64,000 bases of DNA from Pseudomonas mosselii (GTDB taxonomy: Bacteria; Pseudomonadota; Gammaproteobacteria; Pseudomonadales; Pseudomonadaceae), in assembly GCF_019823065.1 (NCBI RefSeq), contig NZ_CP081966.1, positions 954,001 through 1,018,000 of the forward strand, given 5' to 3'. Under the pieces are notes generated by a model, which saw nothing but the letters and a program-made list of their open reading frames with translations, made no database searches and was not told where the DNA came from. The translations under genes were made by a program, and so were the position numbers. How positions within the stretch are numbered: the stretch's first letter is position 1; each line of letters begins with the position of its first letter. This document shows, piece after piece, positions 1 to 9,049 of this stretch.

Positions 1-1992
1 CGCTACAACCTGGAAGGCTCGATCATCGCCACCGCTCCAGGCTCGGCCCTGGAACTGATCAACTTCCGCCACCCGTTCTACGACCGCCTGTCGCCGATCT
101 ACCTGGCCGACTACGTCGAGCTGGGCGCCGGTACCGGCGTGGTGCACTCCTCGCCAGCCTACGGTGAAGACGACTTCGTCACCTGCAAGCGCTATGGCAT
201 GGTCAACGACGACATCCTCACCCCGGTGCAGAGCAACGGCGTGTATGTCGAGTCGCTGCCGTTCTTCGGCGGCCAGTTCATCTGGAAGGCCAACCCGGCC
301 ATCGTTGAAAAGCTCAGTGAAGTCGGTGCGCTGATGCACACCGAGACCATCAGCCACAGCTACATGCACTGCTGGCGCCACAAGACCCCGCTGATCTACC
401 GCGCCACCGCGCAGTGGTTCGTCGGCATGGACAAGCAACCGAGCACTGGCGAGCCGCTGCGTGAGCGCGCGCTCAAGGCCATCGAAGAGACCAAGTTCGT
501 TCCGGCCTGGGGCCAGGCGCGCCTGCACTCGATGATCGCCAACCGCCCGGACTGGTGCATCTCGCGTCAGCGCAACTGGGGCGTGCCGATCCCGTTCTTC
601 CTCGACAAGCAGACCGGCGAGCTGCACCCGCGCACCGTCGAGCTGATGGAAGAAGTCGCCAAGCGCGTCGAGCAGGAAGGCATCGAGGCCTGGTTCAAGC
701 TGGACGCTGCCGAGCTGCTCGGTGACGAGGCCGGCCAGTACGACAAGATCACCGACACCCTCGATGTGTGGTTCGATTCTGGCACCACCCACTGGCACGT
801 GCTGCGCGGCTCCCACGACATCGGCCACGCCACTGGCCCGCGCGCCGACCTGTACCTGGAAGGCTCCGACCAGCACCGCGGCTGGTTCCACTCCTCGTTG
901 CTGACCGGTTGCGCCATCGACGGCCACGCGCCGTACCGCGAGCTGCTGACCCACGGCTTCACCGTGGACGAGAACGGCCGCAAGATGTCCAAGTCGCTGG
1001 GCAACACCATCGAGCCGCAGAAGGTCAACGACACCCTGGGTGCCGACATCCTGCGCCTGTGGGTCTCGGCCACCGACTACTCCGGCGAGATGGCGGTTTC
1101 CGAGCTGATCCTGCAGCGCAGCGCCGATGCCTATCGCCGCATCCGCAACACCGCGCGCTTCCTGCTTTCCAACCTGTCCGGCTTCGACCCGGCCCGTGAC
1201 CTGCTGCCGGCCGAAGACATGCTGGCCCTGGACCGTTGGGCGGTCGACCGCACCCTGCTGCTGCAGCGCGAGCTGGAAGAGCACTACAGCGAGTACCGCT
1301 TCTGGAACGTCTACTCGAAGATCCACAACTTCTGCGTGCAGGAGCTGGGCGGCTTCTACCTCGACATCATCAAGGACCGCCAGTACACCACCGGCGCCAA
1401 CAGTGTTGCCCGCCGCTCGTGCCAGACCGCGCTGTACCACATCAGCGAGGCGCTGGTGCGCTGGATCGCGCCGATCCTGGCGTTCACCGCCGACGAGATC
1501 TGGCAGTACCTGCCGGGCGAGCGCAACGAGTCGGTGATGCTCAACACCTGGTACCAGGGCCTGGCCGAGCTGCCGGCCGACGCCGAGCTGGACCGTGCCT
1601 ACTGGGATCGCGTGATGGCCGTTAAAGCCGCGGTCAACAAGGAGCTGGAAAACCAGCGTACCGCCAAGGTCATCGGCGGCAACCTGCAGGCCGAAGTCAC
1701 CCTGTTCGCCGAAGAGGGCCTGACCGCCGACCTGAACAAGCTCGGCGACGAGCTGCGCTTCGTGCTGATCACCTCGGCCGCCAGCGTGGTGCCGTTCGTC
1801 CAGGCGCCGGCCGATGCCGTGACAACCGAAGTCGAAGGACTCAAGCTGAAAGTGGTCAAGTCCGGCCATGCCAAGTGCGGCCGTTGCTGGCACTTCCGCG
1901 CCGATGTGGGCAGCCACCCGGAGCATCCGGAGATCTGCGCCCGTTGCGTCGACAACCTGAGCGGTTCGGGTGAGGTGCGCCACTATGCCTAA
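1..1992 (+). CDS. ileS: Isoleucyl-tRNA synthetase, C-terminal part (5' end outside window)
   Basis: Cytoplasmic class I aminoacyl-tRNA synthetase that charges tRNA-Ile and edits mischarged valine. The reading frame is open from base 1, so the first roughly 280 of about 943 residues lie outside the window. Visible are the end of the editing (CP1) domain, the KMSKS adenylation loop (bases 982-996), the anticodon-binding helical domain and a C-terminal zinc ribbon (CGRCWHF then CARC, bases about 1876-1945), as in bacterial IleS of the E. coli type. The stop overlaps the lspA start by 8 bases, indicating translational coupling. The pairing ileS-lspA-fkpB-ispH is standard in gammaproteobacteria. 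Very secure. Confidence 0.98.
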   Translation, partial: RYNLEGSIIATAPGSALELINFRHPFYDRLSPIYLADYVELGAGTGVVHSSPAYGEDDFVTCKRYGMVNDDILTPVQSNGVYVESLPFFGGQFIWKANPAIVEKLSEVGALMHTETISHSYMHCWRHKTPLIYRATAQWFVGMDKQPSTGEPLRERALKAIEETKFVPAWGQARLHSMIANRPDWCISRQRNWGVPIPFFLDKQTGELHPRTVELMEEVAKRVEQEGIEAWFKLDAAELLGDEAGQYDKITDTLDVWFDSGTTHWHVLRGSHDIGHATGPRADLYLEGSDQHRGWFHSSLLTGCAIDGHAPYRELLTHGFTVDENGRKMSKSLGNTIEPQKVNDTLGADILRLWVSATDYSGEMAVSELILQRSADAYRRIRNTARFLLSNLSGFDPARDLLPAEDMLALDRWAVDRTLLLQRELEEHYSEYRFWNVYSKIHNFCVQELGGFYLDIIKDRQYTTGANSVARRSCQTALYHISEALVRWIAPILAFTADEIWQYLPGERNESVMLNTWYQGLAELPADAELDRAYWDRVMAVKAAVNKELENQRTAKVIGGNLQAEVTLFAEEGLTADLNKLGDELRFVLITSAASVVPFVQAPADAVTTEVEGLKLKVVKSGHAKCGRCWHFRADVGSHPEHPEICARCVDNLSGSGEVRHYA

Positions 1993-2500
1993 TGCTCCTG
2001 CAGGGCGCTTCGGGCGCCTTGCCTGGCTCTGGCTGAGCCTGGTGGTCCTGGTCCTTGACCAGGCCACCAAGCTGTACTTCGACAACGCGCTGACCATGTA
2101 CCAGCAGATCGTGGTCATTCCCGACTACTTCAGCTGGACCCTGGCCTACAACACCGGCGCCGCGTTCAGCTTCCTGGCCGACAGCTCCGGCTGGCAGCGC
2201 TGGCTGTTCGCGCTGATTGCCGTGGTGGTCAGTGCCGTGCTGGTGGTCTGGCTCAAGCGCCTGGGGCGCAACGAGACCTGGCTGGCCGTGGCCCTGGCCC
2301 TGGTGCTGGGCGGCGCGCTGGGTAACCTGTACGACCGCGTCGTGCTGGGCCATGTGGTCGACTTCATCCTGGTGCACTGGCAGAACCGCTACTACTTCCC
2401 GGCCTTCAACCTGGCCGACAGCGCGATCACCGTGGGCGCGGTGATGCTGGCGCTGGACATGTTCAAGAGCAAGAAGTCCGAGGAAGCCGTCCATGACTGA
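1985..2500 (+). CDS. lspA: Lipoprotein signal peptidase (signal peptidase II)
   Basis: Inner-membrane aspartyl protease that removes signal peptides from diacylglyceryl-modified prolipoproteins; 171 residues, the usual length. Four hydrophobic segments are visible, with the family blocks [24 protein letters not shown] and [11 protein letters not shown], the last two carrying the catalytic aspartates. I chose ATG 1985 ([12 protein letters not shown]) over an in-frame ATG 15 bases upstream because it gives the family-typical N-terminus; it overlaps the ileS end by 8 bases. The end overlaps fkpB by 8 bases. Its substrates would include lipoproteins such as BamD, encoded nearby. Confidence 0.97.
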   Translation: MPNAPAGRFGRLAWLWLSLVVLVLDQATKLYFDNALTMYQQIVVIPDYFSWTLAYNTGAAFSFLADSSGWQRWLFALIAVVVSAVLVVWLKRLGRNETWLAVALALVLGGALGNLYDRVVLGHVVDFILVHWQNRYYFPAFNLADSAITVGAVMLALDMFKSKKSEEAVHD

Positions 2501-2930
2501 GACCCGCATTGGCCAGAACACCGAAGTCACCCTGCACTTCGCGCTGCACCTGGAAAACGGCGACACCGTCGACAGCACCTTCGACAAGGCCCCGGCCGTG
2601 TTCAAGGTCGGCGACGGCAACCTGCTGCCGGGCTTCGAGACGGCCCTGTTCGGCTTCAAGGCCGGTGACCAGCGCAAGCTGACCATCGCCCCTGAGAACG
2701 CCTTCGGCCAGCACAACCCGCAGAACGTGCAGGTGATGCCGCGCTCGCAGTTCGAAGGCATGGAGCTGTCCGAAGGGCTGCTGGTGATCTTCAACGACGC
2801 CGCCAACACCGAGCTTCCAGGCGTGGTCAAGGCGTTCGACGACAACCAGGTGACCATCGATTTCAACCATCCACTGGCTGGCAAGACCCTGAGCTTCGAG
2901 GTGCAGATCCTCGACGTGAAGGCCGTGTGA
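2493..2930 (+). CDS. fkpB: FKBP-type peptidyl-prolyl isomerase (SlpA/FkpB type)
   Basis: Cytoplasmic prolyl isomerase/chaperone of the SlyD-SlpA class, 145 residues. The sequence shows the split FKBP domain (N-terminal [19 protein letters not shown], then [17 protein letters not shown]) with the IF (insert-in-flap) region around residues 70-115, and the closing [16 protein letters not shown] strand. It lacks the His-rich metal tail of SlyD, which supports SlpA/FkpB. It overlaps lspA by 8 bases and is followed after 14 bases by the ispH start, so it is part of the same transcript. The role in the operon is not known from the sequence; the gene order itself is conserved. Confidence 0.95.
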   Translation: MTETRIGQNTEVTLHFALHLENGDTVDSTFDKAPAVFKVGDGNLLPGFETALFGFKAGDQRKLTIAPENAFGQHNPQNVQVMPRSQFEGMELSEGLLVIFNDAANTELPGVVKAFDDNQVTIDFNHPLAGKTLSFEVQILDVKAV

Positions 2931-2944
2931 GCCTGGAGCCGAGC

Positions 2945-3889
2945 ATGCAAATCAAACTCGCCAACCCGCGCGGCTTCTGCGCGGGGGTCGACCGGGCGAT
3001 CGAGATCGTCAACCGCGCCCTGGAAGTCTTCGGCCCGCCGATCTACGTGCGCCACGAAGTGGTGCACAACAAGTTCGTGGTCGAGGACCTGCGCAACCGT
3101 GGCGCGATCTTCGTCGAAGAGCTGGACCAGGTGCCGGACGACGTCATCGTCATCTTCAGTGCCCACGGCGTTTCCCAGGCCGTGCGCCAGGAAGCCGCCG
3201 GCCGTGGCCTGAAGGTGTTCGACGCCACCTGCCCGCTGGTGACCAAGGTGCATATCGAGGTTGCCAAGTACAGCCGCGATGGCCGTGAGACCATTCTCAT
3301 CGGCCACGAGGGGCACCCGGAAGTCGAAGGCACCATGGGCCAGTACGACGCTAGCAACGGCGGTGCTATCTACCTCGTCGAGGACGAGGACGATGTCGCC
3401 AGGCTGCAGGTGCGCAACCCTGACCACCTGGCCTTCGTCACCCAGACTACCCTGTCGATGGATGACACCAGCCGGGTGATCGACGCCCTGCGCGAACGCT
3501 TCCCGAACATCGGCGGCCCGCGCAAGGACGACATCTGCTACGCCACCCAGAACCGCCAGGATGCCGTCAAGCAACTGGCCGACGAGTGCGACGTGGTATT
3601 GGTGGTCGGCAGCCCCAACAGCTCCAACTCCAACCGCCTGCGCGAGCTGGCCGAGCGCATGAGCACACCGGCCTACCTGATCGACGGCGCCGAGGACCTG
3701 CAACGCAGCTGGTTCGACGGGGCCGAGCGCATCGGCATCACCGCCGGGGCCTCGGCGCCCGAGGTGCTGGTGCGTGGCGTGATCGACCAGCTCAAGGCCT
3801 GGGGCGCGACCGGCGCCGAAGAGCTCGACGGGCGCGAGGAGAACATCACCTTCTCCATGCCCAAGGAGCTGCGGGTTCGCTCGATCTGA
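2945..3889 (+). CDS. ispH: 4-hydroxy-3-methylbut-2-enyl diphosphate reductase
   Basis: Last enzyme of the MEP isoprenoid pathway, converting HMBPP to IPP and DMAPP with a [4Fe-4S] cluster; 314 residues. The three cluster cysteines are in [21 protein letters not shown] and [10 protein letters not shown], and the substrate-binding motifs [17 protein letters not shown] and [10 protein letters not shown] are intact. ATG 2945 ([11 protein letters not shown]) is the family start; an in-frame GTG at 2927 would overlap fkpB and adds six atypical residues. Last gene of the ileS operon; it converges on the fimT-like gene, whose stop begins 2 bases beyond the ispH stop. Confidence 0.97.
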   Translation: MQIKLANPRGFCAGVDRAIEIVNRALEVFGPPIYVRHEVVHNKFVVEDLRNRGAIFVEELDQVPDDVIVIFSAHGVSQAVRQEAAGRGLKVFDATCPLVTKVHIEVAKYSRDGRETILIGHEGHPEVEGTMGQYDASNGGAIYLVEDEDDVARLQVRNPDHLAFVTQTTLSMDDTSRVIDALRERFPNIGGPRKDDICYATQNRQDAVKQLADECDVVLVVGSPNSSNSNRLRELAERMSTPAYLIDGAEDLQRSWFDGAERIGITAGASAPEVLVRGVIDQLKAWGATGAEELDGREENITFSMPKELRVRSI

Positions 3890-3890
3890 G

Positions 3891-4370
3891 TCAGTCCGGT
3901 GCACAGCGGCGGCCCTCGTCGCTGCGCAGGCTGACCCGGCCACTGGGGCTGAGCACCACCTGATGACGGCTGTCGAGGGTGGTGCGCGGGCAGATGTCCA
4001 GCGTGGTGCCGACGAAGCCCACCCCCAGCGGCGCCCCCCGGGCGCTGAACCTCACGACCCGGTACGAGGTCGTGGCAATCTTCAGCGGCCTGTGCAGGCG
4101 ATGTTCCTGTAACCGTTCGCCATCCTGTTCCAGCACCACCCGCCAGCCTTTGCCCCAATCTTCCTCCAGTGGCCTGACCAGCACGGCCTGGTGTCTCAGC
4201 GCTGCCTGGTTGCGGGCGCCGCGCAGGGTCTGCGCCAGCTCCCTGGCCACGGCACCGACGTAAAGCTCATCGCTGAACTTGCTGTAGGCCGATATGCCCT
4301 GGTGTGTCAGAAGGCTCAGCACGCCTAGTGCGAACATCATTTGTATCAGTGTTACGCCTTGTTGCCCCAC
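3891..4370 (-). CDS. GspH/FimT-family pseudopilin with Gln at mature position 5
   Basis: Minor type IV pilin-like protein, 159 residues. A GTG start at 4370 with a GGAGG ribosome-binding site 8 bases upstream gives MGQQGVTLIQMMFALGVLSLL: a very short leader, a prepilin-peptidase Gly and one N-terminal transmembrane helix. The normally invariant glutamate at mature position 5 is glutamine here. The C-terminal half has the GspH/FimT pattern (LAQTLRGARNQAALRHQAVLV and a closing ISPSGRV-like segment, LSPSGRVSL). It lies head-to-head with the pilVWXE block, unlike P. aeruginosa, where fimT and fimU point the same way as pilV. Function in pilus initiation is inferred. Confidence 0.85.
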   Translation of the reverse strand: MGQQGVTLIQMMFALGVLSLLTHQGISAYSKFSDELYVGAVARELAQTLRGARNQAALRHQAVLVRPLEEDWGKGWRVVLEQDGERLQEHRLHRPLKIATTSYRVVRFSARGAPLGVGFVGTTLDICPRTTLDSRHQVVLSPSGRVSLRSDEGRRCAPD

Positions 4371-4476
4371 GCTGCATTCCTCCCTGGAAGTGCTTCTCTG
4401 TAGCTTCCAGGGTGCCTGGCAAGGGCGCCAGTCGGCCGGTTCGTGTTGTGGGCGAGGAAAGATCCCAGGAGGGGCA

Positions 4477-4836
4477 ATGGACGTGAGTGAAAGGGGCATG
4501 ACGCTGCTGGAGGTGCTACTGGCCGTCACGGTGCTGACACTGGGGCTGTTTGCATCGGCGGCCTTGCAGTTGCGCGGGCTGCAGGCGGTCGAGGGGGCGC
4601 GGCGGGAAGGGCAGGCGTTACAACTGGCCCAGGGCATGTTGGAGCGCGTGAGGGCAGCGGAGGCGATCGAGACGGGCGAGGAAGCGGCCTGGCAGTTGCG
4701 TCTGACCCAGGTGCTCGGTGGTGCGGCGCAGGGGCGCATGAACCTGGCCGGGGGCGTGCTGGTGCTGGACGTCGATTGGCCGGGCATGGGCGAGGGGCGG
4801 CAGTCGCTGAGCGTGCAGGGCAGGGTGCTGCCATGA
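4477..4836 (+). CDS. pilV: Minor pilin, PilV-like
   Basis: Type IV pilus minor pilin, 119 residues, first gene of a four-gene minor-pilin operon. A strong AGGAGGGG ribosome-binding site precedes ATG 4477. The N-terminus MDVSERG|MTLLEVLLAVTVLTLG is a class III signal: PilD cleavage after Gly7, Glu at mature position 5, then a hydrophobic helix. The motif TLLEVLLAV with the following LALLQLRGLQ-like stretch is characteristic of PilV. It is shorter than P. aeruginosa PilV (about 185 residues), so the C-terminal domain is reduced. Its stop overlaps the pilW start in ATGA. Confidence 0.85.
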   Translation: MDVSERGMTLLEVLLAVTVLTLGLFASAALQLRGLQAVEGARREGQALQLAQGMLERVRAAEAIETGEEAAWQLRLTQVLGGAAQGRMNLAGGVLVLDVDWPGMGEGRQSLSVQGRVLP

Positions 4837-5480
4837 GGCGTCGGCAGACGGGGCTGGGCCTGGTCGAGGCACTGCTGGCCCTGGCACTGGGCCTGATGCT
4901 GCTGGTGGCAGCTGGCCAGGTGTTCGTCTCGGCGTATCAGGCCTGGCGACTGCAGGGCGCGGCGGCGCGCCTGCAGGATGACGCGCGCCTGGCCTTGCAG
5001 CGAATGGCCGAGGATATCCGCCAGGCGGGGATGTTCGGTTGTCTGCGTCTTGAAACCGAGGACTTCGCCGATCCTGGCGCGGCCCAGGCCTTCGCGTCGC
5101 CCATAGAGGTCACCGGCGACAGCCTGACCCTGGTCGGCGCCGAGTTGCCCGGGTTGCTCGGCAGCCCGGACTGGACCGTGCTCAGCGACTGCCGCAGTTG
5201 GGCGCGCGTGCAGCCCGGGCAGCACGTCGGGGACGGCGAGTTGCTGGCGCTGCCGGTGCGTCGGGTAACCTACCGGGTGCGCAACGGCAGCCTGATGCTC
5301 ACCAGCAATGCGCAGCATGCCAGCCTCATCGACCAGGTGCGGGCGCTGGAGGTCAGCCGTGTCGAGGCGGGAGCGGGCGAGCGGCTGGATATCCGCCTGA
5401 CCTTGCATGACCGGCAGCACGGGCTTGAACAGCACCATTCACTGAGCGTGGCCTTGCGCAACCCGGGAGCCGGGTCGTGA
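4833..5480 (+). CDS. pilW: Minor pilin, PilW-like
   Basis: Minor pilin, 215 residues. The start ATG 4833 overlaps the pilV stop (ATGA), so I preferred it to an in-frame start 57 bases earlier inside pilV. The class III signal is MRRRQTG|LGLVEALLALALG, with Glu at mature position 5. The region DARLALQRMAEDIRQAGMFGCL at about residues 50-70 is the conserved PilW block (only part of it is quoted here). P. aeruginosa PilW is longer (about 275 residues). The stop overlaps the pilX start by 4 bases (GTGA). It probably acts with PilV, PilX and PilE in the pilus-initiating complex. Confidence 0.87.
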   Translation: MRRRQTGLGLVEALLALALGLMLLVAAGQVFVSAYQAWRLQGAAARLQDDARLALQRMAEDIRQAGMFGCLRLETEDFADPGAAQAFASPIEVTGDSLTLVGAELPGLLGSPDWTVLSDCRSWARVQPGQHVGDGELLALPVRRVTYRVRNGSLMLTSNAQHASLIDQVRALEVSRVEAGAGERLDIRLTLHDRQHGLEQHHSLSVALRNPGAGS

Positions 5481-5947
5481 CGGGCCAGCGCGGTATCGTC
5501 CTGATGCTGGCGTTGATCCTGAGCCTGCTGTTCGGCCTGCTGGCAACCCTGGCCCTGCGCGAGGCGCTTTTGCAGCAACGTCAGGCTGGCGATCAGTTGG
5601 CCGGCGCGCGAGCCTTCGAGCAGGCGGAGGCGGCCTTGATCGAGGGCGCAGAATTGCTTGCAGGCGGCATCCCGCCCCGATGCCAGGCCTGTCCGCCACC
5701 CAGTCCACCTGATACACAGCCTTCTCCACCCTGGCTGGCGACCCGCAGTGGCTTCGTTTACCTGCAAACCCTGGGAGACAGCCTGCGTGTCGCGGGTCAG
5801 CCCGTCGGGGGCAGGCTGACGCTGGTCCGGGTGACGGCGGTGGGCCTTCAAGCCCGCGGGCGGCAACTGCTGGAGGCGGTCTATGCCATCGACGGTGACG
5901 GCGCGGTGAAACGGATCAGCTGGCGCCAGCGCCTGGGGGAGGGCTGA
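5477..5947 (+). CDS. pilX: Minor pilin, PilX-like
   Basis: Minor pilin of the PilX class, 156 residues, GTG start overlapping the pilW stop. The N-terminus MTGQRG|IVLMLALILSLLFGLLATLAL has the prepilin Gly but no Glu at mature position 5, which is normal for PilX/GspK-type tip pilins. A proline- and cysteine-rich segment (residues about 60-80, CQACPPPSPPD) follows. In P. aeruginosa the large adhesin gene pilY1 follows pilX; here the next gene, the pilE-like one, starts 1 base later, so pilY1 is missing from this operon. Confidence 0.82.
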   Translation: MTGQRGIVLMLALILSLLFGLLATLALREALLQQRQAGDQLAGARAFEQAEAALIEGAELLAGGIPPRCQACPPPSPPDTQPSPPWLATRSGFVYLQTLGDSLRVAGQPVGGRLTLVRVTAVGLQARGRQLLEAVYAIDGDGAVKRISWRQRLGEG

Positions 5948-5948
5948 G

Positions 5949-6341
5949 ATGCAGCGCGGCCTTGGCCTGATCGAATTATTGATTGTCGTGGCGCTGATCG
6001 GCATGCTGGCAGCCATTGCCTACCCCAGCTACAGCGACCAGTTGCGCCGCGCCGCACGAAGCGAAGCGGTCGGCCTGCTGCAGGACGCGGCATTGCGCCT
6101 GGAGCAGCACCGCGCACGCGTGGGCGGTTATGCCGACAACGAGCAACTGAGCACCGTGTTGCCCGCGGGCACGCGCTACTACCGCCTGCAGGCCTGGCGC
6201 GACACTGACCGTTTCAGCTTGCGCGCCAGCCGCACACCCGAAGCCTTCATGGCGGATGACCGCTGCGGCGACTTCCTGCTCGATCAGGCGGGCGTGCGCG
6301 ATAACACGGGCGCGGGCGACCAGGCGTGCTGGGGAAGCTGA
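5949..6341 (+). CDS. pilE: Minor pilin, PilE-like
   Basis: Minor pilin, 130 residues. MQRG|LGLIELLIVVALIGMLAAIAYPSY is a textbook class III signal with Glu at mature position 5, followed by the YxxxxRxxxR.EA pattern (YSDQLRRAARSEA) of PilE/ComP-like proteins. The C-terminal CGDFLLDQAGVRDNTG...CW resembles the disulfide-bounded loop of minor pilins. The start is 1 base after the pilX stop. It is the last gene of the pilVWXE unit; thiO begins 53 bases downstream and may be co-transcribed, although its function is unrelated. Confidence 0.88.
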   Translation: MQRGLGLIELLIVVALIGMLAAIAYPSYSDQLRRAARSEAVGLLQDAALRLEQHRARVGGYADNEQLSTVLPAGTRYYRLQAWRDTDRFSLRASRTPEAFMADDRCGDFLLDQAGVRDNTGAGDQACWGS

Positions 6342-6394
6342 AGATCATGAGGTGCCCAGGCACCGTGGAATTACTTCAGGTGTTGGATCGAACC

Positions 6395-7492
6395 ATGAGC
6401 AAGCAAGTAGTGATTGTCGGCGGCGGTGTCATCGGCCTGCTGACCGCGTTCAACCTGGCGGCGGATGTCGATCAGGTGGTGGTGTGCGACCAGGGCGAGG
6501 TGGGTCGGGAGTCGTCCTGGGCCGGTGGCGGGATCGTCTCGCCGCTGTACCCGTGGCGCTACAGCCCGGCGGTGACCGCCCTGGCGCACTGGTCGCAGGA
6601 TTTTTATCCACGGCTGGGCGAGCGTCTGTTCGCCAGCACCGGGGTCGACCCCGAGGTGCACACCACCGGCCTGTACTGGCTGGATCTGGAAGACGAAGCC
6701 GAGGCCCTGGCCTGGGCCGCTCGCGAGCATCGCCCGCTCAGTGCGATGGATATCTCGGCGGCCTATGACGCCGTGCCGGTGCTTGGTCCGGGTTACCGCC
6801 ATGCCATCTACATGGCGGGCGTGGCCAACGTGCGCAACCCGCGGTTGGTGAAGTCGCTGAAGGCCGCGCTGCAGGCGCTGGCGAACGTGACCCTGCGCGA
6901 GCATTGCCAGATCAGCGGTTTCGTCCATGAAGGTGGCCGCGTTACCGGTGTGCAGACCGAGGACGGTGTGATCGCCGCCGACGATGTGGTGCTCAGCGCC
7001 GGAGCCTGGAGCGGTGACCTGCTGCAGACCCTCGGGCTGACGCTGCCGGTGGAGCCGGTGAAGGGGCAGATGATCCTGTTCAAGTGCGCCGAGGACTTCT
7101 TGCCGAGCATGGTCCTGGCCAAGGGGCGCTATGCGATCCCGCGCCGCGACGGGCATGTCCTGGTGGGCAGTACCCTGGAGCATGCCGGCTATGACAAAAC
7201 CCCGACCGGTGATGCGTTGGCGAGCCTGAAGGCCTCGGCGGTGGAGTTGCTGCCGGCGTTGGCGGATGCCGAGGTGGTGGGGCATTGGGCTGGCCTGCGC
7301 CCAGGGTCGCCGGAAGGCATCCCGTACATCGGCGCGGTGCCGGGGCATGAGGGGCTATGGCTGAACTGCGGGCATTACCGCAACGGGCTGGTGCTGGCGC
7401 CGGCGTCGTGCCAGCTGTTCGGTGATTTGCTGCTGGGGCGCGAGCCGATCATCGATCCGGCGCCGTATGCGCCTGGGGGGCGGTTGGGCTGA
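6395..7492 (+). CDS. thiO: Glycine oxidase / FAD-dependent D-amino acid oxidase family (ThiO)
   Basis: Cytoplasmic FAD flavoprotein, 365 residues. In thiamine synthesis ThiO oxidises glycine to the imine used for the thiazole ring. The Rossmann FAD motif is at the N-terminus (VVIVGGGVIGLLTAFNL), then the DAO-family blocks ESSWAGGGIVSPLYPW, VEPVKGQM and the C-terminal GLRPGSPEGIPYIG with LNCGHYRNGLVLAP. ATG 6395 was chosen because the FAD motif starts directly after it; upstream in-frame starts overlap pilE. Whether it serves thiamine synthesis cannot be decided here, since no other thi gene is in the window. Confidence 0.88.
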   Translation: MSKQVVIVGGGVIGLLTAFNLAADVDQVVVCDQGEVGRESSWAGGGIVSPLYPWRYSPAVTALAHWSQDFYPRLGERLFASTGVDPEVHTTGLYWLDLEDEAEALAWAAREHRPLSAMDISAAYDAVPVLGPGYRHAIYMAGVANVRNPRLVKSLKAALQALANVTLREHCQISGFVHEGGRVTGVQTEDGVIAADDVVLSAGAWSGDLLQTLGLTLPVEPVKGQMILFKCAEDFLPSMVLAKGRYAIPRRDGHVLVGSTLEHAGYDKTPTGDALASLKASAVELLPALADAEVVGHWAGLRPGSPEGIPYIGAVPGHEGLWLNCGHYRNGLVLAPASCQLFGDLLLGREPIIDPAPYAPGGRLG

Positions 7493-7555
7493 GCGCATAG
7501 GGCTCATGCCTATTCACGGTAGGAGATTGCACAGCCCTTCCGGGCTGCGCGTCGG

Positions 7556-7786
7556 TCAGCGTTGCTGGCCTGGCCCTTGCTCCAGATGCTGCTGGCTGCA
7601 ATACCACTCCTGGCCCCGCGATAACGCCCGGTCATTGGGCAGGTGAACGCCGCAATGGGCGCAGCGCACCATCTTCAGCGGATCCTGCAGGCGCGGCTCG
7701 GCAGGTGATTGCTGACTGGTCTTGAACTTGCGCCACAGCCAGAACGCGGCGGCGATCAGGGCGATCCAGAAGAGTAGGCGAACCAT
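7556..7786 (-). CDS. Small PP0621-family membrane-anchored zinc-ribbon-like protein
   Basis: A 76-residue protein with one N-terminal transmembrane helix (LLFWIALIAAAFWLWRKF) and a short cytoplasmic domain with MVRCAHCGVHLP and WYCSQQH, three cysteines and histidines that could bind zinc. I recognise it as the conserved pseudomonad family named after P. putida PP0621; its function is unknown. It lies downstream of bamD in the same direction, but the terminator at 7841-7863 separates them, so it probably has its own promoter or low read-through expression. Confidence 0.8.
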   Translation of the reverse strand: MVRLLFWIALIAAAFWLWRKFKTSQQSPAEPRLQDPLKMVRCAHCGVHLPNDRALSRGQEWYCSQQHLEQGPGQQR

Positions 7787-7834
7787 GGTGTCCAGCTTGT
7801 CGAGAAAAGAAGCCGACAGTCTAGGACGCAGGCA

Positions 7835-7868
7835 TGAAAAAAGGGAGGCCTCGGGCCTCCCTTTCTTT
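7835..7868. terminator. Bidirectional rho-independent terminator after bamD
   Basis: AAGGGAGGCC (7841-7850) pairs with GGCCTCCCTT (7853-7862) around a three-base loop, with an A-run before it and a T-rich tract after it, so it can act on both strands. It lies between the bamD stop and the PP0621-family gene. Confidence 0.8.
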
Positions 7869-7880
7869 GTGTGCGTGGTA

Positions 7881-8900
7881 TCAGTCGAACAGACCGAAGG
7901 TCATGTAGCTGAACCAGGAACGGTCTTTCTCGGCTTCCTTCGGACCTTCCGGCAGGATCGGGTCGCCGTTCTCGTCCTTGGGCAGCAGCTCTTCGGGCAT
8001 TTCCGAGCGAGCATCCTGGAACTGCTTGACCACGTCCTGGTTGGCGCGGGTCTCGCCCGGTGGCAGCGGCGCCTGGGTGTCGATCAGGCCCAGGGTGGCC
8101 TTGGACAGCCACGAGCGGTTGCCGTTTTCGTCCACCTTGGTGACGAACTGGCCATCGACCAGGCTCGGGTGGTCCGGGTAGTTGAGCTTGAGAGTCTCGA
8201 GGCTGGTGGCCGCCAGTTCGTCCAGGTGCATGCGCTGGTACGACTCGACCATCACTGCCAGGCCATCACCCACCGACGGGGTTTCCTGGAAGTTCTCCAC
8301 CACATAGCGGCCACGGTTGGCGGCGGCGACATAGGCCTCGCGGCTCAGGTAGTAGTTGGCCACGTGGATTTCGTAGGAGGCCAGCAGGTTGCGCAGGTAG
8401 ATCATGCGCTGCTTGGCATCCGGGGCGTAGCGGCTGTTGGGGAAGCGGCTGGTCAGCTGGGCGAACTCGTTGTACGAGTCGCGGGCGGCGCCCGGGTCAC
8501 GCTTGGTCATGTCCAGCGGCAGGAAGCGCGCCAGCAGGCCACGGTCCTGGTCGAACGAGGTCAGGCCCTTGAGGTAGTAGGCGTAGTCGACGTTCGGGTG
8601 CTGCGGGTGCAGGCGGATGAAGCGCTCGGCGGCGGATTTGGCGGCCTCGGGCTCGGAGTTCTTGTAGTTGGCGTAGATCAGCTCGAGCTGGGCCTGGTCG
8701 GCGTAGCGGCCGAACGGGTAGCGCGACTCCAGGGCCTTGAGCTTGTTCACGGCGCTGGTGTAGCTGGAGTTGTCCAGGTCGGCCTGCGCCTGCTGGTACA
8801 GCTCGGCCTCGCTGAGGTTCTCGTCAATGACTTCCTTGTTCGAGGAACAGGCAGCGGTGAGCCCGAGGATGGCGATCAGCAGCAGGTGTTTCACTTGCAT
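7881..8900 (-). CDS. bamD: Outer membrane assembly lipoprotein BamD (ComL)
   Basis: Essential lipoprotein of the BAM complex that inserts beta-barrels into the outer membrane; 339 residues. ATG 8900 gives a lipoprotein signal, [18 protein letters not shown], with the acylated Cys18. TPR-like repeats follow ([57 protein letters not shown]). The C-terminus extends about 90 residues beyond E. coli BamD with a charged, proline-rich tail, as in other pseudomonads. It is divergent from rluD across about 150 bases, the arrangement seen in many gammaproteobacteria. Confidence 0.97.
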   Translation of the reverse strand: MQVKHLLLIAILGLTAACSSNKEVIDENLSEAELYQQAQADLDNSSYTSAVNKLKALESRYPFGRYADQAQLELIYANYKNSEPEAAKSAAERFIRLHPQHPNVDYAYYLKGLTSFDQDRGLLARFLPLDMTKRDPGAARDSYNEFAQLTSRFPNSRYAPDAKQRMIYLRNLLASYEIHVANYYLSREAYVAAANRGRYVVENFQETPSVGDGLAVMVESYQRMHLDELAATSLETLKLNYPDHPSLVDGQFVTKVDENGNRSWLSKATLGLIDTQAPLPPGETRANQDVVKQFQDARSEMPEELLPKDENGDPILPEGPKEAEKDRSWFSYMTFGLFD

Positions 8901-9049
8901 GGCGGCTTGCGTCCCTTTGACGGCCGCTGTCTTGGGCGGTGCCGTCCTGTTATGATGAGCGCCCCCGGCCAAACCCCGGGGCAAAAGAAGCCGTATTTAA
9001 CCACAAGCGCGCAGCCGAAACCAAAGGCTGAACGCCCGTCGATTCGAGC

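Noticed and set aside
1856..3943. Long antisense frame across lspA-fkpB-ispH
   Set aside because: No domain pattern; the sense genes are fully conserved families.
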